A stretch of 64,000 nucleotides of DNA from Cyclobacterium sp. 1_MG-2023 (GTDB taxonomy: Bacteria > Bacteroidota > Bacteroidia > Cytophagales > Cyclobacteriaceae), in contig NZ_JAUOPC010000018.1 of assembly GCF_030546805.1 (NCBI RefSeq), positions 1 to 64,000 on the forward strand, read 5' to 3'. The notes beneath the pieces were generated by a model. That model saw only the letters and a list, made by a program, of their open reading frames with translations. It did no database searches and had not been told where the DNA came from. The translations under genes were made by a program, and so were the position numbers. This document shows positions 1 to 9,081 of the stretch, one piece after another (the stretch's first letter is position 1; each line of letters opens with the position of its first letter).

Positions 1-456
1 AGTACTTCTTGTTCAAGTAAAGCGGATAAAATCACTTACCCAAAAGATTTAAAAACCTTTTCCCTAAATGATTCAATAGAATTTGATAAAAAGTGGTATG
101 ATTATAAATATAAAATCGTTTCTTACTCAAATGGTTCCTCTACACACCTTATTAAATGGGCTGAGGCAATTGAAAAGTTTCCGGAAATAGCCTTTCTATT
201 TTACATTGATAAAAAAGACTCTACTAAAATAAAGGAAAGGTTAAAACAAAGAGAATTTTATTGGCCAGTTTTTTACGATCCTGAAAGCAAATTTCTAGAA
301 TCAAATAAAATAAAAGGCCTAGGAACTCGTCCCTATTATCGTTTTATTTTCGCAATTAAAGACGACAAAATAATTGATATAGCAAAAAGTAGAAACAACC
401 CTACATTTCCTGAAGATTTTGAGAAATATTTAAATGATTTTTTATCAGAGAATTAA
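1..456 (+). CDS. Thioredoxin-like lipoprotein, 5' truncated by window edge
   Basis: Frame 1 is open from the first base to a TAA at 454-456, giving about 151 residues; the start lies outside the window. The first residues, STSCSSK, resemble a lipobox cysteine, so little more than the signal peptide is missing. The remainder fits a thioredoxin-like fold: a strand (KIVSY), a helix, a strand (AFLFYI), a segment PVFYDPESKF and a TRPYYRF motif where a cis-proline loop is expected. The usual CxxC site is absent; the equivalent stretch reads YSNGSSTHL. Thioredoxin-like lipoproteins of this build are common in Bacteroidota near beta-propeller proteins and small Cys-rich peptides. The fold is inferred and no substrate can be named. 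Confidence 0.6.
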   Translation, partial: STSCSSKADKITYPKDLKTFSLNDSIEFDKKWYDYKYKIVSYSNGSSTHLIKWAEAIEKFPEIAFLFYIDKKDSTKIKERLKQREFYWPVFYDPESKFLESNKIKGLGTRPYYRFIFAIKDDKIIDIAKSRNNPTFPEDFEKYLNDFLSEN

Positions 457-606
457 ACAAATAAATTTTAAACGTGATAGTTGAAACTTAAAAAAAAGAC
501 TTCCCTGATAAAACCATTATGTGATTAACATACCATTAGGTGAAATGAAAATATTACCTTTATGAATAAATGGCGTCCTAATTAACAAGAACCCCATTTA
601 CCTAAA

Positions 607-804
607 TCAACAATCACAAAGATTACATTGTGGATAAGCTGCACTGCAATTTTCACTGGTGTAGTAATCAGGCTCACAATTGTAGACTGTCATCTCACCT
701 TCACAATATTTCATTCTCTGATAACAATCAGCATCCGCATTAAAAATTGGTGGCATACCAATAGTCATAGCAACAGCACTTTCAGTTAGCTTTTTCTGTA
801 ACAA
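607..804 (-). CDS. Possible small cysteine-rich peptide (65 aa or less)
   Basis: The open frame begins with TTG at 804; the first ATG is 12 codons in, and a TAA sits 10 codons upstream of the TTG with no ATG between. The N-terminus has lysines, then a weakly hydrophobic stretch ending in FNADADC. The last 40 residues hold seven cysteines, four of them in the final 14 residues (NCSAAYPQCNLCDC). This layout resembles small secreted Cys-rich peptides of Bacteroidota (NVEALA-like), but the family motif itself is absent. It may be a real peptide gene, a decayed one, or chance. Confidence 0.3.
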   Translation of the reverse strand: MLQKKLTESAVAMTIGMPPIFNADADCYQRMKYCEGEMTVYNCEPDYYTSENCSAAYPQCNLCDC

Positions 805-811
805 TTTCTTT

Positions 812-831
812 AAAATTGACGGGTCAATTTT
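812..831. repeat. Perfect inverted repeat, 9-bp arms
   Basis: The arms AAAATTGAC (812-820) and GTCAATTTT (823-831) are perfect reverse complements separated by GG. It lies about 140 bp before the SDR start, inside the leader of the small minus-strand frame. It could be an operator for a dimeric repressor. A terminator is less likely, since the nearest plus-strand gene ends about 350 bp upstream. Confidence 0.45.
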
Positions 832-850
832 TTAATAATCTGTGAAAACA

Positions 851-864
851 ATGTAATATTACAT
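851..864. repeat. Perfect 14-bp palindrome
   Basis: ATGTAATATTACAT is fully self-complementary and lies 20 bp from the inverted repeat at 812-831, in the upstream region of the SDR-helicase pair. Two symmetric sites in 55 bp suggest a regulatory region, but no cognate regulator gene is adjacent. Confidence 0.4.
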
Positions 865-971
865 ATGAGGGGGCTCCTTTTTTGGTTCAAACCTAAAATA
901 ACTATTTTGGGCAAAAAATGGAATCTCTTATTTTTTGTTTAGGACGGAATTGTATCTTGGTTAAAAAAAAT

Positions 972-1784
972 ATGGAAATAAAGAATAAAGTGGTTGTTGT
1001 TACTGGGGCCACCTCGGGAATAGGGCAAGCTTGTGCCCTCATTTTTGGTAAAGCCGGGGCTAAAATTTGGATTACCGGTAGAAGCCGAGTTAAATTAGAT
1101 GAAACATTGCTTCTGCTTCAAAAGGAAGGAGTTGAGTGTGGAGGTGGCGTTTGTGATGCAGCCAAGGCCGAGGATAATGAAAAAATGGCGCATGACGTTA
1201 TCCGGCATTATGGGAAAATAGATATATTGATCAACAATGCAGGAATAAGCATGCGGGCATTGTTTAAAGATCTGGACTTGAAAGTTTTTCATCAAGTAAT
1301 GGATATTAATTTTTGGGGCACCGTATATGCTACCAAATACTGCATGGATGAAATTCTTAAAAATAAAGGGGCCATTATTGGCGTTTCCTCCATCAATGGT
1401 TTCAGGGGAACCCCTGCAAGAACTGCTTACACTGCCAGTAAATATGCCATGAATGGTTTCTTTGAGTCATTGAGGACGGAAGTGATGAAGTTAGGCGTAC
1501 ATGTTCTGGTAGTTTGCCCGGGCTTTACCGCCTCTAATATTAGAAACAATGCTTTAATGGGGGATGGGAGTAGCCAAAGTGAATCGCCTAGAGAGGAAGA
1601 TAAGATGATGACGGCCGAAGAAGTGGCTGAATCCATGCTGAATGCTCTGCGGAAAAAGAAAAGAGACCTTGTGTTAACTCGGCAAGGGAAATTAGCGGTT
1701 TTTTTGAACAAATGGATGCCCGGAATAATGGATAAAATAGTTTACAACCATATGGCCAAAGAAAAAGACTCACCCTTTAAATAA
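972..1784 (+). CDS. Short-chain dehydrogenase/reductase (classical SDR)
   Basis: A 270-residue NAD(P)-dependent oxidoreductase with a Rossmann fold. The cofactor motif TGATSGIG lies near residues 11-18, then NNAG near 90, and the catalytic Ser (VSSING) and YxxxK pair (YTASK) follow in the expected order. An upstream in-frame ATG at 918 would add 18 residues before MEIKNKVVVVTGA; SDRs normally begin with a charged residue or two before the first strand, so the ATG at 972 is preferred. The C-terminal 50 residues are basic and hydrophobic (KKKRDLVL, then NKWMPGIMDK), as in membrane-associated SDRs. The stop codon overlaps the next gene's ATG by one base (TAATG), so the two are probably translated together. 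The substrate cannot be deduced. Confidence 0.85.
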   Translation: MEIKNKVVVVTGATSGIGQACALIFGKAGAKIWITGRSRVKLDETLLLLQKEGVECGGGVCDAAKAEDNEKMAHDVIRHYGKIDILINNAGISMRALFKDLDLKVFHQVMDINFWGTVYATKYCMDEILKNKGAIIGVSSINGFRGTPARTAYTASKYAMNGFFESLRTEVMKLGVHVLVVCPGFTASNIRNNALMGDGSSQSESPREEDKMMTAEEVAESMLNALRKKKRDLVLTRQGKLAVFLNKWMPGIMDKIVYNHMAKEKDSPFK

Positions 1785-4700
1785 TGTCAAAACTAAAAGA
1801 TGTACTTCGGGTTTATTTGAATAGGTTAGTAGATCTTTCTTCTAATAACCGTTCCATATTCCTTCCCAAAATCATTGCCAGTCAAATGATTGATTTGAAG
1901 GATTTTCATTTTTTAAATAACCATGCATCTTTTTTCTACATCACTGAATTACTAGGGAGGAAGAGAAATATTCCTTTGATTCAGGTGCTTGATAGTAGGG
2001 ATCAAAATGTCAATCAACTTTCTGTACGCTTAAAACGCTTGAAACAGCAAGTTAATTTTACCATTGAAGAAACAGGCGAAAAAAGTTTATTTGTAGGTTG
2101 GCCTTTTGTGGAGGGCAAGCTACTTAATGGCCAACTCACGCGTTGCCCTTTGGTATTCTTTCCGGTGGAGCTTATTTTAGATGACAAAACCTGGTATCTA
2201 AGAAAAAGTGTAGGGGAGTTGCCATTTTTAAACCCTTCCTTTTTACTGGCCTACAGTCAGGCAGTTGGAAAGCCCTTTGATGCAGAGTGGTTGGAGACCT
2301 CCCTTGAAGATTTTCATAAGGATGCCATGGGATTTAGAGCAGATCTTTACCAGCTGCTCAAAAACCAGGTCGAATTAAATTTTAGCCGAGAAATATATCA
2401 GGATCAATTGGAATTTTTTCCTGACAATAACAGGGAGTTTTTTGAAGAATCCTTTGAAGTTGGATTGTTGAAATTAAAACCATACGCCATTTTGGGCCAG
2501 TTTTCTCAAAAAAGCTCTTTTCTGATGGATGATTATGAGCAATTGATTGATCAAGCTGATCAAGAAAACCTAGAGGCTTTGTTTTCTGATTATTATGCCA
2601 ATAATACCGACAATCCACACTCTACCACAGAAAACAATTTGTACAATACTTTCCCCATTGATGCAAGCCAAGAGGCTGTCATTAATTATATTAAGTCGGG
2701 AAACTCTTGTGTGGTCCAAGGGCCTCCGGGTACAGGGAAGTCTCAGCTCATTTGTAATATGATGGCTGATTTTGCCTCCAGAGGTAAAAAAGTATTGGTG
2801 GTTTCTCAGAAACGAGCAGCCCTTGATGTGGTGTATCAACGTATCGCCTCACAAGGTATGGCAAATTTTACAGCACTGGTCCATGACTACAGAGGAGACC
2901 GCAAGGAGCTCTATAAAAAAATAAACCACCAGATCAGTTCACTGGACAATTACAAGGCTTTGAATAGTTCTATTGATGCGATACAGCTAGAAAGAAATTT
3001 TAGCCAAATGTGCACCAATATTGAAAGGTATTCAGATTTTTTTGATGCCTATAAGGAGGCATTGTATGACACGAGTGATTGTGGGGCTCCGGTCAAAGAG
3101 CTATACCTTACTTCAGATTATGGAAGTGAAGGGATTGACATGACCCAATTGTACAGAAATTTCCGTCTGGATGATTTGGATGGTTTTTTAAATGATTTTG
3201 AGCAATACCAATACTACTATAAAAAATTCCAGGTAGCTTCTTCATTTTGGTTGCATAGGGTTGATTTTTCAGACAAAGGGCCTGAGGCCATCAATGGAGC
3301 GAAAGCCACCTTTGAAGAGCTGTCCTTGGTGAAGATTACTGCCAAAAATGATTTGAATTCCATGCTGGCAGATACCTTTGAATATGGGCTTATTTACCAA
3401 TCTTTCCAGCAAAAGGAAAGAGTGGATGCCTTAAGCCTTGCCATTGACGATCCGCAGATCTATGAAAAGTTTAAGGCCCTGATGAAGCATGATGCAGGAA
3501 CACTGGATCGCTTATGGTTAGAGAATAAGGTAGACATGATCAGGAAATTACTGATGAATGAGGGTGTGGAATGGGGGATAAGTGATCAAGAAGTGGAAGC
3601 CACTTTAGCCTTGGCTGTAGATGCTGTTAAGCAGTTGGATTCATGGTACGGTAAACTATCCTTGAATTTCAACCAAAAGAAATATACTGTAATCAAATCG
3701 TTGCTAGAAAAGAATGGGTTAAAAAACAGTAAAGAAGACCTTGGGGTTTTGGTACAAAGGCTTGAGAACAGGATGAATCTAAATCATCAATACGCCTTAT
3801 TGAAACAGAAACCCTGGATAAAACTTCCCGAAAAACCTTTTACCATTGAGGCATTTGAAGAGGTGTCAGCCTTGCATGTCAAAGCGTTGAATGCCAGATT
3901 TATCATGAGTGAGTTAGGGGTTTTGGCTTCCTATTTTTATAAACCTCAATTTACCTTCAATCATTTTCAACATTTATTGGAAGGGGTAAGTGTAATTAAT
4001 GATTGGGTGGAAGACCATTTTTCTACTTGGCGAGAATACCTTACTGAAATTCAGATCAAACACCTATTAAGTGCTGAGGATGAAAAGGGCTTAAAAGAAA
4101 TTCAGTCCAACCTAGGAAAAGATGTAGATGAATTGAGCCGCTTCGACAAGCTAAGGCACATCATGTCGGAGGAAGAGAAAAAAGTGATAGAAAAATTAAT
4201 TGATGAATTTCCCGATCGCAATTATGATTCCCTGAAAGAAGTTTTTTTATCCAGTTTGAAAGTGAGTTGGATCAGCCACCTAGAGGCCAAATACCCGGTC
4301 TTAAAAGAAATCTATGGCCCCCAAGTCAAGTCAAATATTACTGATTTTGAAAATTCTGTTGAAGAGAAATTAAAAATCGCACGTTTTATTATTGAGATGA
4401 GGTTAAGGGAAGGGGTTTGTTCCAATTTGGAATACAATCGGCTAAACAACCTTATATCTTACAGAGAACTGGGGCATCAGGTAGGGAAAAAGCGACAAAT
4501 TTGGTCTGTGAAGAAATTAATAGCTCACTATAAAGATGAGATTTTTAGGCTGATTCCTTGTTGGCTAGCATCTCCTGAGACAGCATCCGCATTATTTCCT
4601 TTGACACAATACTTTGATTTGGTAATTTTTGATGAAGCCAGTCAGTGTTATTTTGAAAGGGGCTTGCCATTGATGTTGAGAGGAAAGCAGGTGGTCATTG

Positions 4701-5782
4701 CAGGGGACCGGCAACAGCTTCAACCCTATGACCTGTATCAAACAAGGTTGCAGGCTGAAGAAGAAGAAACAATGGAAGTGGAAATTGATGCCTTGTTGGA
4801 GATGGCAGCACAGTATTTTCCCACCTATCATCTACAAACCCATTATAGAAGTGCCACTTTGCCCTTAATAGATTTTTCAAATAGAAATTTCTATAAAGGG
4901 AAGTTATACATGTTGCCTGACAGGAAGGTTTTGAATAGTGGTGATCATGGATTGAAATTGATCAAAGTGGAAGGAGTATGGAAAGACCAAACCAATATTC
5001 AGGAGGCCGAAGAGGTAATGGCTCAGTTACAAAGTGCTCGGGCAATCAACCCTTCAGATAGCATTGGTATCATTACCTTCAATTATCATCAAATGATGCT
5101 AATTTCCAGTTTGATAGAGGAAGATGACTTGTTGTCTCAAGATGAAAACATTCGGGTAAAAAACATTGAAAATGTACAAGGGGATGAGTTTGATCAGGTG
5201 ATTTTTTCTGTAGGTTATGCTAGAAACCCGGAAGGGAAATTCACGGCTAATTTTGGCCTTCTCTCCAGAAAGGGGGGTGAAAACAGGTTAAATGTAGCCA
5301 TTACCAGAGCCCGGAAACGAAATGTTCTTATCTCTAGTCTAAAGATGTCTGACTTTAAAGAAAGGCATATGAAAAATGCCGGAATCAGGTTGTTAAAAGA
5401 GTATTTGGCTTTTGTAAATGAGGTGCAGCAAGGAACGGCAACCTTGGCTTTGAGACCTGATGCCCCCGGATATGACAGAAATTGGTCATTTAGGGACCGG
5501 TTGATAGGTAATTATGGGAGCCATGAGGTAGTGGAAAACCCCTATTCTGCAGTGATGGATCTGGAGGTCAATGAAAATGGTAAAGCCGTGGCGGCAATTC
5601 TTACTGATGATCAGCGGTTCTTCTCCTCAAAAACGGCCAAAGAGGCCTTTGTATATCACCCTCGACTGTTGTCCTCTAGAAACTGGAACATCGTGTTTTT
5701 ATTTAGTCGCCAATATTGGCTAGATAAAGAAGACTTGTTACAAACCAAATTAGCCCAAGTAAAAAGTCAGTCCGGAGAGTGA
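1784..5782 (+). CDS. Large superfamily 1 DNA/RNA helicase (DNA2/NAM7-like) with DUF4011-like N-terminus
   Basis: A 1332-residue protein. The N-terminal 200 residues (start YLNRLVDLSSNNRSIFLPK, later CPLVFFPVEL) resemble the DUF4011 domain found ahead of large bacterial helicases. Walker A GPPGTGKS lies near residue 315. A 600-residue insert of helical, coiled-coil-prone sequence follows, then Walker B FDEASQ near 949, a GDRQQLQP motif, and motif VI VAITRARKR near 1172. The last 100 residues, with YHPRLLSSRNW and FSRQYWLDKE, recall the C-terminal nuclease-like (MTES_1575/Vsr-type) domains of this class, but no convincing catalytic D..ExK set is visible. It overlaps the SDR stop by one base. 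Helicases of this design occur both as housekeeping genes and in defence islands; nothing else here supports a defence island. Confidence 0.8.
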   Translation: MSKLKDVLRVYLNRLVDLSSNNRSIFLPKIIASQMIDLKDFHFLNNHASFFYITELLGRKRNIPLIQVLDSRDQNVNQLSVRLKRLKQQVNFTIEETGEKSLFVGWPFVEGKLLNGQLTRCPLVFFPVELILDDKTWYLRKSVGELPFLNPSFLLAYSQAVGKPFDAEWLETSLEDFHKDAMGFRADLYQLLKNQVELNFSREIYQDQLEFFPDNNREFFEESFEVGLLKLKPYAILGQFSQKSSFLMDDYEQLIDQADQENLEALFSDYYANNTDNPHSTTENNLYNTFPIDASQEAVINYIKSGNSCVVQGPPGTGKSQLICNMMADFASRGKKVLVVSQKRAALDVVYQRIASQGMANFTALVHDYRGDRKELYKKINHQISSLDNYKALNSSIDAIQLERNFSQMCTNIERYSDFFDAYKEALYDTSDCGAPVKELYLTSDYGSEGIDMTQLYRNFRLDDLDGFLNDFEQYQYYYKKFQVASSFWLHRVDFSDKGPEAINGAKATFEELSLVKITAKNDLNSMLADTFEYGLIYQSFQQKERVDALSLAIDDPQIYEKFKALMKHDAGTLDRLWLENKVDMIRKLLMNEGVEWGISDQEVEATLALAVDAVKQLDSWYGKLSLNFNQKKYTVIKSLLEKNGLKNSKEDLGVLVQRLENRMNLNHQYALLKQKPWIKLPEKPFTIEAFEEVSALHVKALNARFIMSELGVLASYFYKPQFTFNHFQHLLEGVSVINDWVEDHFSTWREYLTEIQIKHLLSAEDEKGLKEIQSNLGKDVDELSRFDKLRHIMSEEEKKVIEKLIDEFPDRNYDSLKEVFLSSLKVSWISHLEAKYPVLKEIYGPQVKSNITDFENSVEEKLKIARFIIEMRLREGVCSNLEYNRLNNLISYRELGHQVGKKRQIWSVKKLIAHYKDEIFRLIPCWLASPETASALFPLTQYFDLVIFDEASQCYFERGLPLMLRGKQVVIAGDRQQLQPYDLYQTRLQAEEEETMEVEIDALLEMAAQYFPTYHLQTHYRSATLPLIDFSNRNFYKGKLYMLPDRKVLNSGDHGLKLIKVEGVWKDQTNIQEAEEVMAQLQSARAINPSDSIGIITFNYHQMMLISSLIEEDDLLSQDENIRVKNIENVQGDEFDQVIFSVGYARNPEGKFTANFGLLSRKGGENRLNVAITRARKRNVLISSLKMSDFKERHMKNAGIRLLKEYLAFVNEVQQGTATLALRPDAPGYDRNWSFRDRLIGNYGSHEVVENPYSAVMDLEVNENGKAVAAILTDDQRFFSSKTAKEAFVYHPRLLSSRNWNIVFLFSRQYWLDKEDLLQTKLAQVKSQSGE

Positions 5783-5880
5783 TGGAAGCTTTTAGCAATT
5801 ATTAGCGACCCTTGTATGCTTGTGTAGGGGCTTACAATTATGATCTTCTCACAATCATTTCCAAGGTGTCTTGGCTTGGA

Positions 5881-6354
5881 TTAATTGTTGGCATTAATTT
5901 TCAACCCGACAGATTCGATTCCGGAGAGGGTGTCTTTCCGCATGTATTGTACAAAGTGATAGGAAGATTTGGGTAAAACCCTATTTCCGGGAAGGGTGTC
6001 ATACATAATTCTTCTATTTCCATAACCCTGCCCAAGAGGTTTTCCTGTTTTGGGATCAAACAACTGGAGGTTGACAAGGGTATCTGATATGATTTCTTGC
6101 GAACTATCCTTTAGGAAATAGCGAACATAGAGGTTGTTGTATTCATATTTGTCATCGTACCGGATGCTTAAAATGGAGCTTGTCCCTGTATTGGTCTCCA
6201 AAGAGTCCAAAGTGAAAGATATGGTATCCGTAACCACCCACTCCAGTTTTTCAAGGTCTTGATAAGATTCATATACACGGCCATTGTTGCAAGCTGCACT
6301 TGCCCATAAAATGAAAGCTAGCATAGCAATGGCCAATATATTATTATTTTTCAT
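5881..6354 (-). CDS. gldH: Gliding motility lipoprotein GldH
   Basis: The frame is open for 292 codons, but only the last 157 make a sensible protein. It starts at the ATG at 6354 with a lipoprotein signal peptide (MKNNNILAIAMLAFILWASA, then AC) and cysteine 22 as lipidation site. Family features follow: CNNGRVYESYQDLEKLEW, a central YNNLYVRYF strand and LFDPKTGKPLGQG. GldH is an outer-membrane-associated lipoprotein needed for gliding and linked with the type IX secretion machinery in Bacteroidota. The start codon lies inside the 3' end of ricT (11-bp overlap), a conserved neighbourhood in this phylum. Presence of gldH does not by itself prove gliding. Confidence 0.85.
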   Translation of the reverse strand: MKNNNILAIAMLAFILWASAACNNGRVYESYQDLEKLEWVVTDTISFTLDSLETNTGTSSILSIRYDDKYEYNNLYVRYFLKDSSQEIISDTLVNLQLFDPKTGKPLGQGYGNRRIMYDTLPGNRVLPKSSYHFVQYMRKDTLSGIESVGLKINANN

Positions 6355-7723
6355 CAGGCTTATTTCTGTTTTCACCACCTCTAGGACCTTTGTTTCGATT
6401 TGGTTTTCGTCTTTTATTTCTATTGTTACCCTGGTTTTTTGGCGCTTTAGCTTCGGGATCTTTTGGAGAAGTTCCGGTTTTGCCTTGCGCATTTTGAGGG
6501 TTATTTGATCGTTTAGGTGGTCTTTTATTTTTGGGATTTCGTGGTTTTTCTTCAGGTTTATTTTGCCTTTTTTGAGGGGTTTCCGGCCCTTTATTTTGCG
6601 GACTTGATTTTCTGGATCTGTTTTTCCGTTTCTTTTTGGGCCTTGAATTAGCAAATTTTTTATCCAATAATTCAAGATCTTGATTGGTTTTATTGGTGTC
6701 AATTTCCCCATCAAAGGCCTTGTCTTGTTGCAGGCTAAAAGGGGTGATCCCTTTTGCATTTTGCTCTATTATGATTTTTACCCTGTCACAATCAATTGAA
6801 TGCCAGTTGTTGTCGTCATTGTAACTGAACCACATCAATCTTCGAAAGATGTCAGTCTTTTGTAGCTTTGCTTTTCCGGCCTGGGTTAGTAAAGGTTTTT
6901 CTATATTGGGGATATCTTCGAGCGCACTCATGTAACTTTCCAGCTCAAAGTTTAGGCAACACTTTAACCGCCCACACTGACCCGAAAGTTTACTAGGGTT
7001 CAACGAGAGATTTTGGTACCTGGCCGCAGAGGTTGTGACACTTTTAAAATCATGAATCCAGGTAGAGCAACAAAGTTCTCTTCCGCATACGCCTACCCCA
7101 CCAAGTCTCCCGGCCTCCTGCCTTAGGCTGATTTGCCTCATTTCCACCCTGATTTTAAACTCAGAGGCGAGAAGCTTTATCAACTCCCTGAAATCAACCC
7201 GATCATCCGCTGAGTAGTAAAAGGTGGCTTTTGAATTGTCTGCTTGGTATTCCACATCAGACAGCTTCATGGAAAGCTTTATTTCATCAATGATCTGCTT
7301 ACCCCTGTAAATGGTAGGCACTTCTCTGTTTTTTGCCTCTTGCCATTTCTCAAGGTCCTTAGGAGTAGCTACTCGGTAGATGCTTAAGATATTGTCATCA
7401 TTTTTTATTTTCCTTTTCTGCATTTGAAGCCTAACCAGCTCGCCTTGCAAGGAAACATAACCTATATGGTGCCCATTAGGCACATCTACTACTACAGGGT
7501 CTCCTGTAGTGAGTTGCAGGTGTCCTGAATTCCTGTAATAATCTTTTCTACCTCCTTTAAATTTTACTTCTACAATATCAAATTTATCTACTTCCGGTAT
7601 TCCCATATGGGATAGCCAATCGAAAGCATTCATTTTATTACAATCGCTGGTACCACAACTGCCATTGTTCTGGCAGCCACCAACAGCAGTAGAGTCGGTA
7701 CTGCAGTTTGCGCATCCTGACAT
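6344..7723 (-). CDS. ricT: PSP1 domain protein, RicT/YaaT-like
   Basis: A 459-residue protein. The N-terminus is Cys-rich (MSGCANCS, later GGC, GSC, SDC), followed by the PSP1 core at about 45-290 with the hallmark CGRELCCSTW and GRLKCCLNFE. In Bacillus, RicT (YaaT) acts with RicA and RicF in an Fe-S-containing complex that influences RNase Y and RNA maturation; these cysteines are conserved across the family. From about residue 360 the tail is low-complexity and very rich in Lys, Arg, Asn and Pro, probably disordered and perhaps nucleic-acid binding. The gene lies 45 bp downstream of purD and overlaps gldH. Confidence 0.85.
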   Translation of the reverse strand: MSGCANCSTDSTAVGGCQNNGSCGTSDCNKMNAFDWLSHMGIPEVDKFDIVEVKFKGGRKDYYRNSGHLQLTTGDPVVVDVPNGHHIGYVSLQGELVRLQMQKRKIKNDDNILSIYRVATPKDLEKWQEAKNREVPTIYRGKQIIDEIKLSMKLSDVEYQADNSKATFYYSADDRVDFRELIKLLASEFKIRVEMRQISLRQEAGRLGGVGVCGRELCCSTWIHDFKSVTTSAARYQNLSLNPSKLSGQCGRLKCCLNFELESYMSALEDIPNIEKPLLTQAGKAKLQKTDIFRRLMWFSYNDDNNWHSIDCDRVKIIIEQNAKGITPFSLQQDKAFDGEIDTNKTNQDLELLDKKFANSRPKKKRKNRSRKSSPQNKGPETPQKRQNKPEEKPRNPKNKRPPKRSNNPQNAQGKTGTSPKDPEAKAPKNQGNNRNKRRKPNRNKGPRGGENRNKPDEK

Positions 7724-7768
7724 ATTATATATATATTTTAGGGAGTTTCCTCCTCGTGAATATGGGGG

Positions 7769-9064
7769 TTAATTACCTAATCGGAGGATGTCTTGTCCTA
7801 TGTCTTTTCGGTAATTAGCTTTCTCCCATGTGATTTCGCCTACTCTATCGTAAGCATTCTCAATCGCCTTTTCCACGGTGTCTCCCAAACCGGTGATACC
7901 TAAAACTCGTCCACCGTTTGTGACAATTTGCTCACTGGTATTCGTGTTGGTTCCTGCGTGGAATGTAATGGCGTTTTTAATGTTTTTCTTCTCAAGCCCT
8001 GAAATAGGCATGCCTTTTTCATAGGCTTCAGGATAGCCTCCTGCCACCATCACAACGGTGGCCGCCGTAGTCGGTGCTATGCTAAGGCTGTAATCCTTTA
8101 GGGTCTTATTGGCAGTAGCATTCAGTAATTCCAGAAAATCACTGTCTATTCTTGGTAATACTGCTTGGGTTTCAGGATCTCCCATTCTGACATTGTATTC
8201 AATGACATAAGGTTCTCCATCCATATTCATTAAGCCAATGAATAAAAATCCCCTAAAATCTATGCCATCTTTCTGAAGGCCTGAAATGGTTGGCTTGACA
8301 ATTTTTTCTTCTACTTTTGACATGAACTCACTGTCCGCAAAAGGGACCGGGCTAATGGCACCCATGCCACCGGTATTGGGGCCGGTATCGCCTTCTCCAA
8401 TCCTTTTGTAGTCTTTGGCTTCAGGGAGTATTTTGTAGCTTTCTCCATCCGTGGCCACAAAGACGGAGAGTTCAATGCCGGTAAGGAAAGTTTCGATGAC
8501 TACTCTGGTGGAGGCTTCTCCAAACTTTTGGCCGATTAACATGTCCTTCAAGCTTTCCTCAGCCTCTTCATAACTGCTACAAATCAGTACACCTTTTCCG
8601 GCGGCAAGGCCATCCGCTTTTAGTACTATCGGAAGGTTTTGTTTTTTCAAATAATCAATTCCATCCTGTAAGGTGGAAGGAGTGAAAGTGGCGTACGCAG
8701 CTGTAGGGATGCCGTGAGACAACATGAAGTTTTTAGAAAAATCTTTGCTTCCTTCAAGTCTTGCGCCAGATTTTCCCGGTCCAACAATAGGGATATCAGC
8801 CACTTCAGGAACTTGGGCCATAAAATCTCTCAAACCTTTAACCAAAGGCTCCTCAGGTCCTACCACAAGGAGGTCAACCTTTTTGTCAATACAAAAGTCT
8901 TTAATGGCTTCAAAATCATTCACTCCTATGGATACATTCTGTCCGAAGGCCGAAGAACCGGCATTACCGGGAGCTATCCATAAATTTTCGCATTTTTCAC
9001 TTTGTTTAATTTTCCATGCAAAGGCATTCTCTCTGCCACCGCTCCCTATAAGCAATATGTTCAT
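7769..9064 (-). CDS. purD: Phosphoribosylamine-glycine ligase
   Basis: A 431-residue ATP-grasp enzyme that joins phosphoribosylamine and glycine in purine synthesis. It opens with the family signature MNILLIGSGGRENAFAWK. The ATP-grasp core includes KADGLAAGKGV near 150, the GPNTGGMGAISP loop near 230 and EYNVRMGDPETQ near 295. The length is normal. It follows recQ by 17 bp and precedes ricT by 45 bp on the same strand, suggesting one transcript. purF, which makes its substrate, is elsewhere in the window (45400). Confidence 0.97.
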   Translation of the reverse strand: MNILLIGSGGRENAFAWKIKQSEKCENLWIAPGNAGSSAFGQNVSIGVNDFEAIKDFCIDKKVDLLVVGPEEPLVKGLRDFMAQVPEVADIPIVGPGKSGARLEGSKDFSKNFMLSHGIPTAAYATFTPSTLQDGIDYLKKQNLPIVLKADGLAAGKGVLICSSYEEAEESLKDMLIGQKFGEASTRVVIETFLTGIELSVFVATDGESYKILPEAKDYKRIGEGDTGPNTGGMGAISPVPFADSEFMSKVEEKIVKPTISGLQKDGIDFRGFLFIGLMNMDGEPYVIEYNVRMGDPETQAVLPRIDSDFLELLNATANKTLKDYSLSIAPTTAATVVMVAGGYPEAYEKGMPISGLEKKNIKNAITFHAGTNTNTSEQIVTNGGRVLGITGLGDTVEKAIENAYDRVGEITWEKANYRKDIGQDILRLGN

Positions 9065-9081
9065 TTGGTATTTTCTTTTTT

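Noticed and set aside
1784-5782. A full antiphage island around the large helicase
   Set aside because: Neighbours are an SDR and core genes (gldH, ricT, purD, recQ); no nuclease, methylase or mobility gene is nearby.
5881-6759. A 292-codon frame ending in gldH, apparently a long protein with a basic N-terminal half
   Set aside because: The N-terminal half is the shadow of the Lys/Asn-rich tail of ricT in another frame; a lipoprotein signal peptide at 6354 marks the real start.
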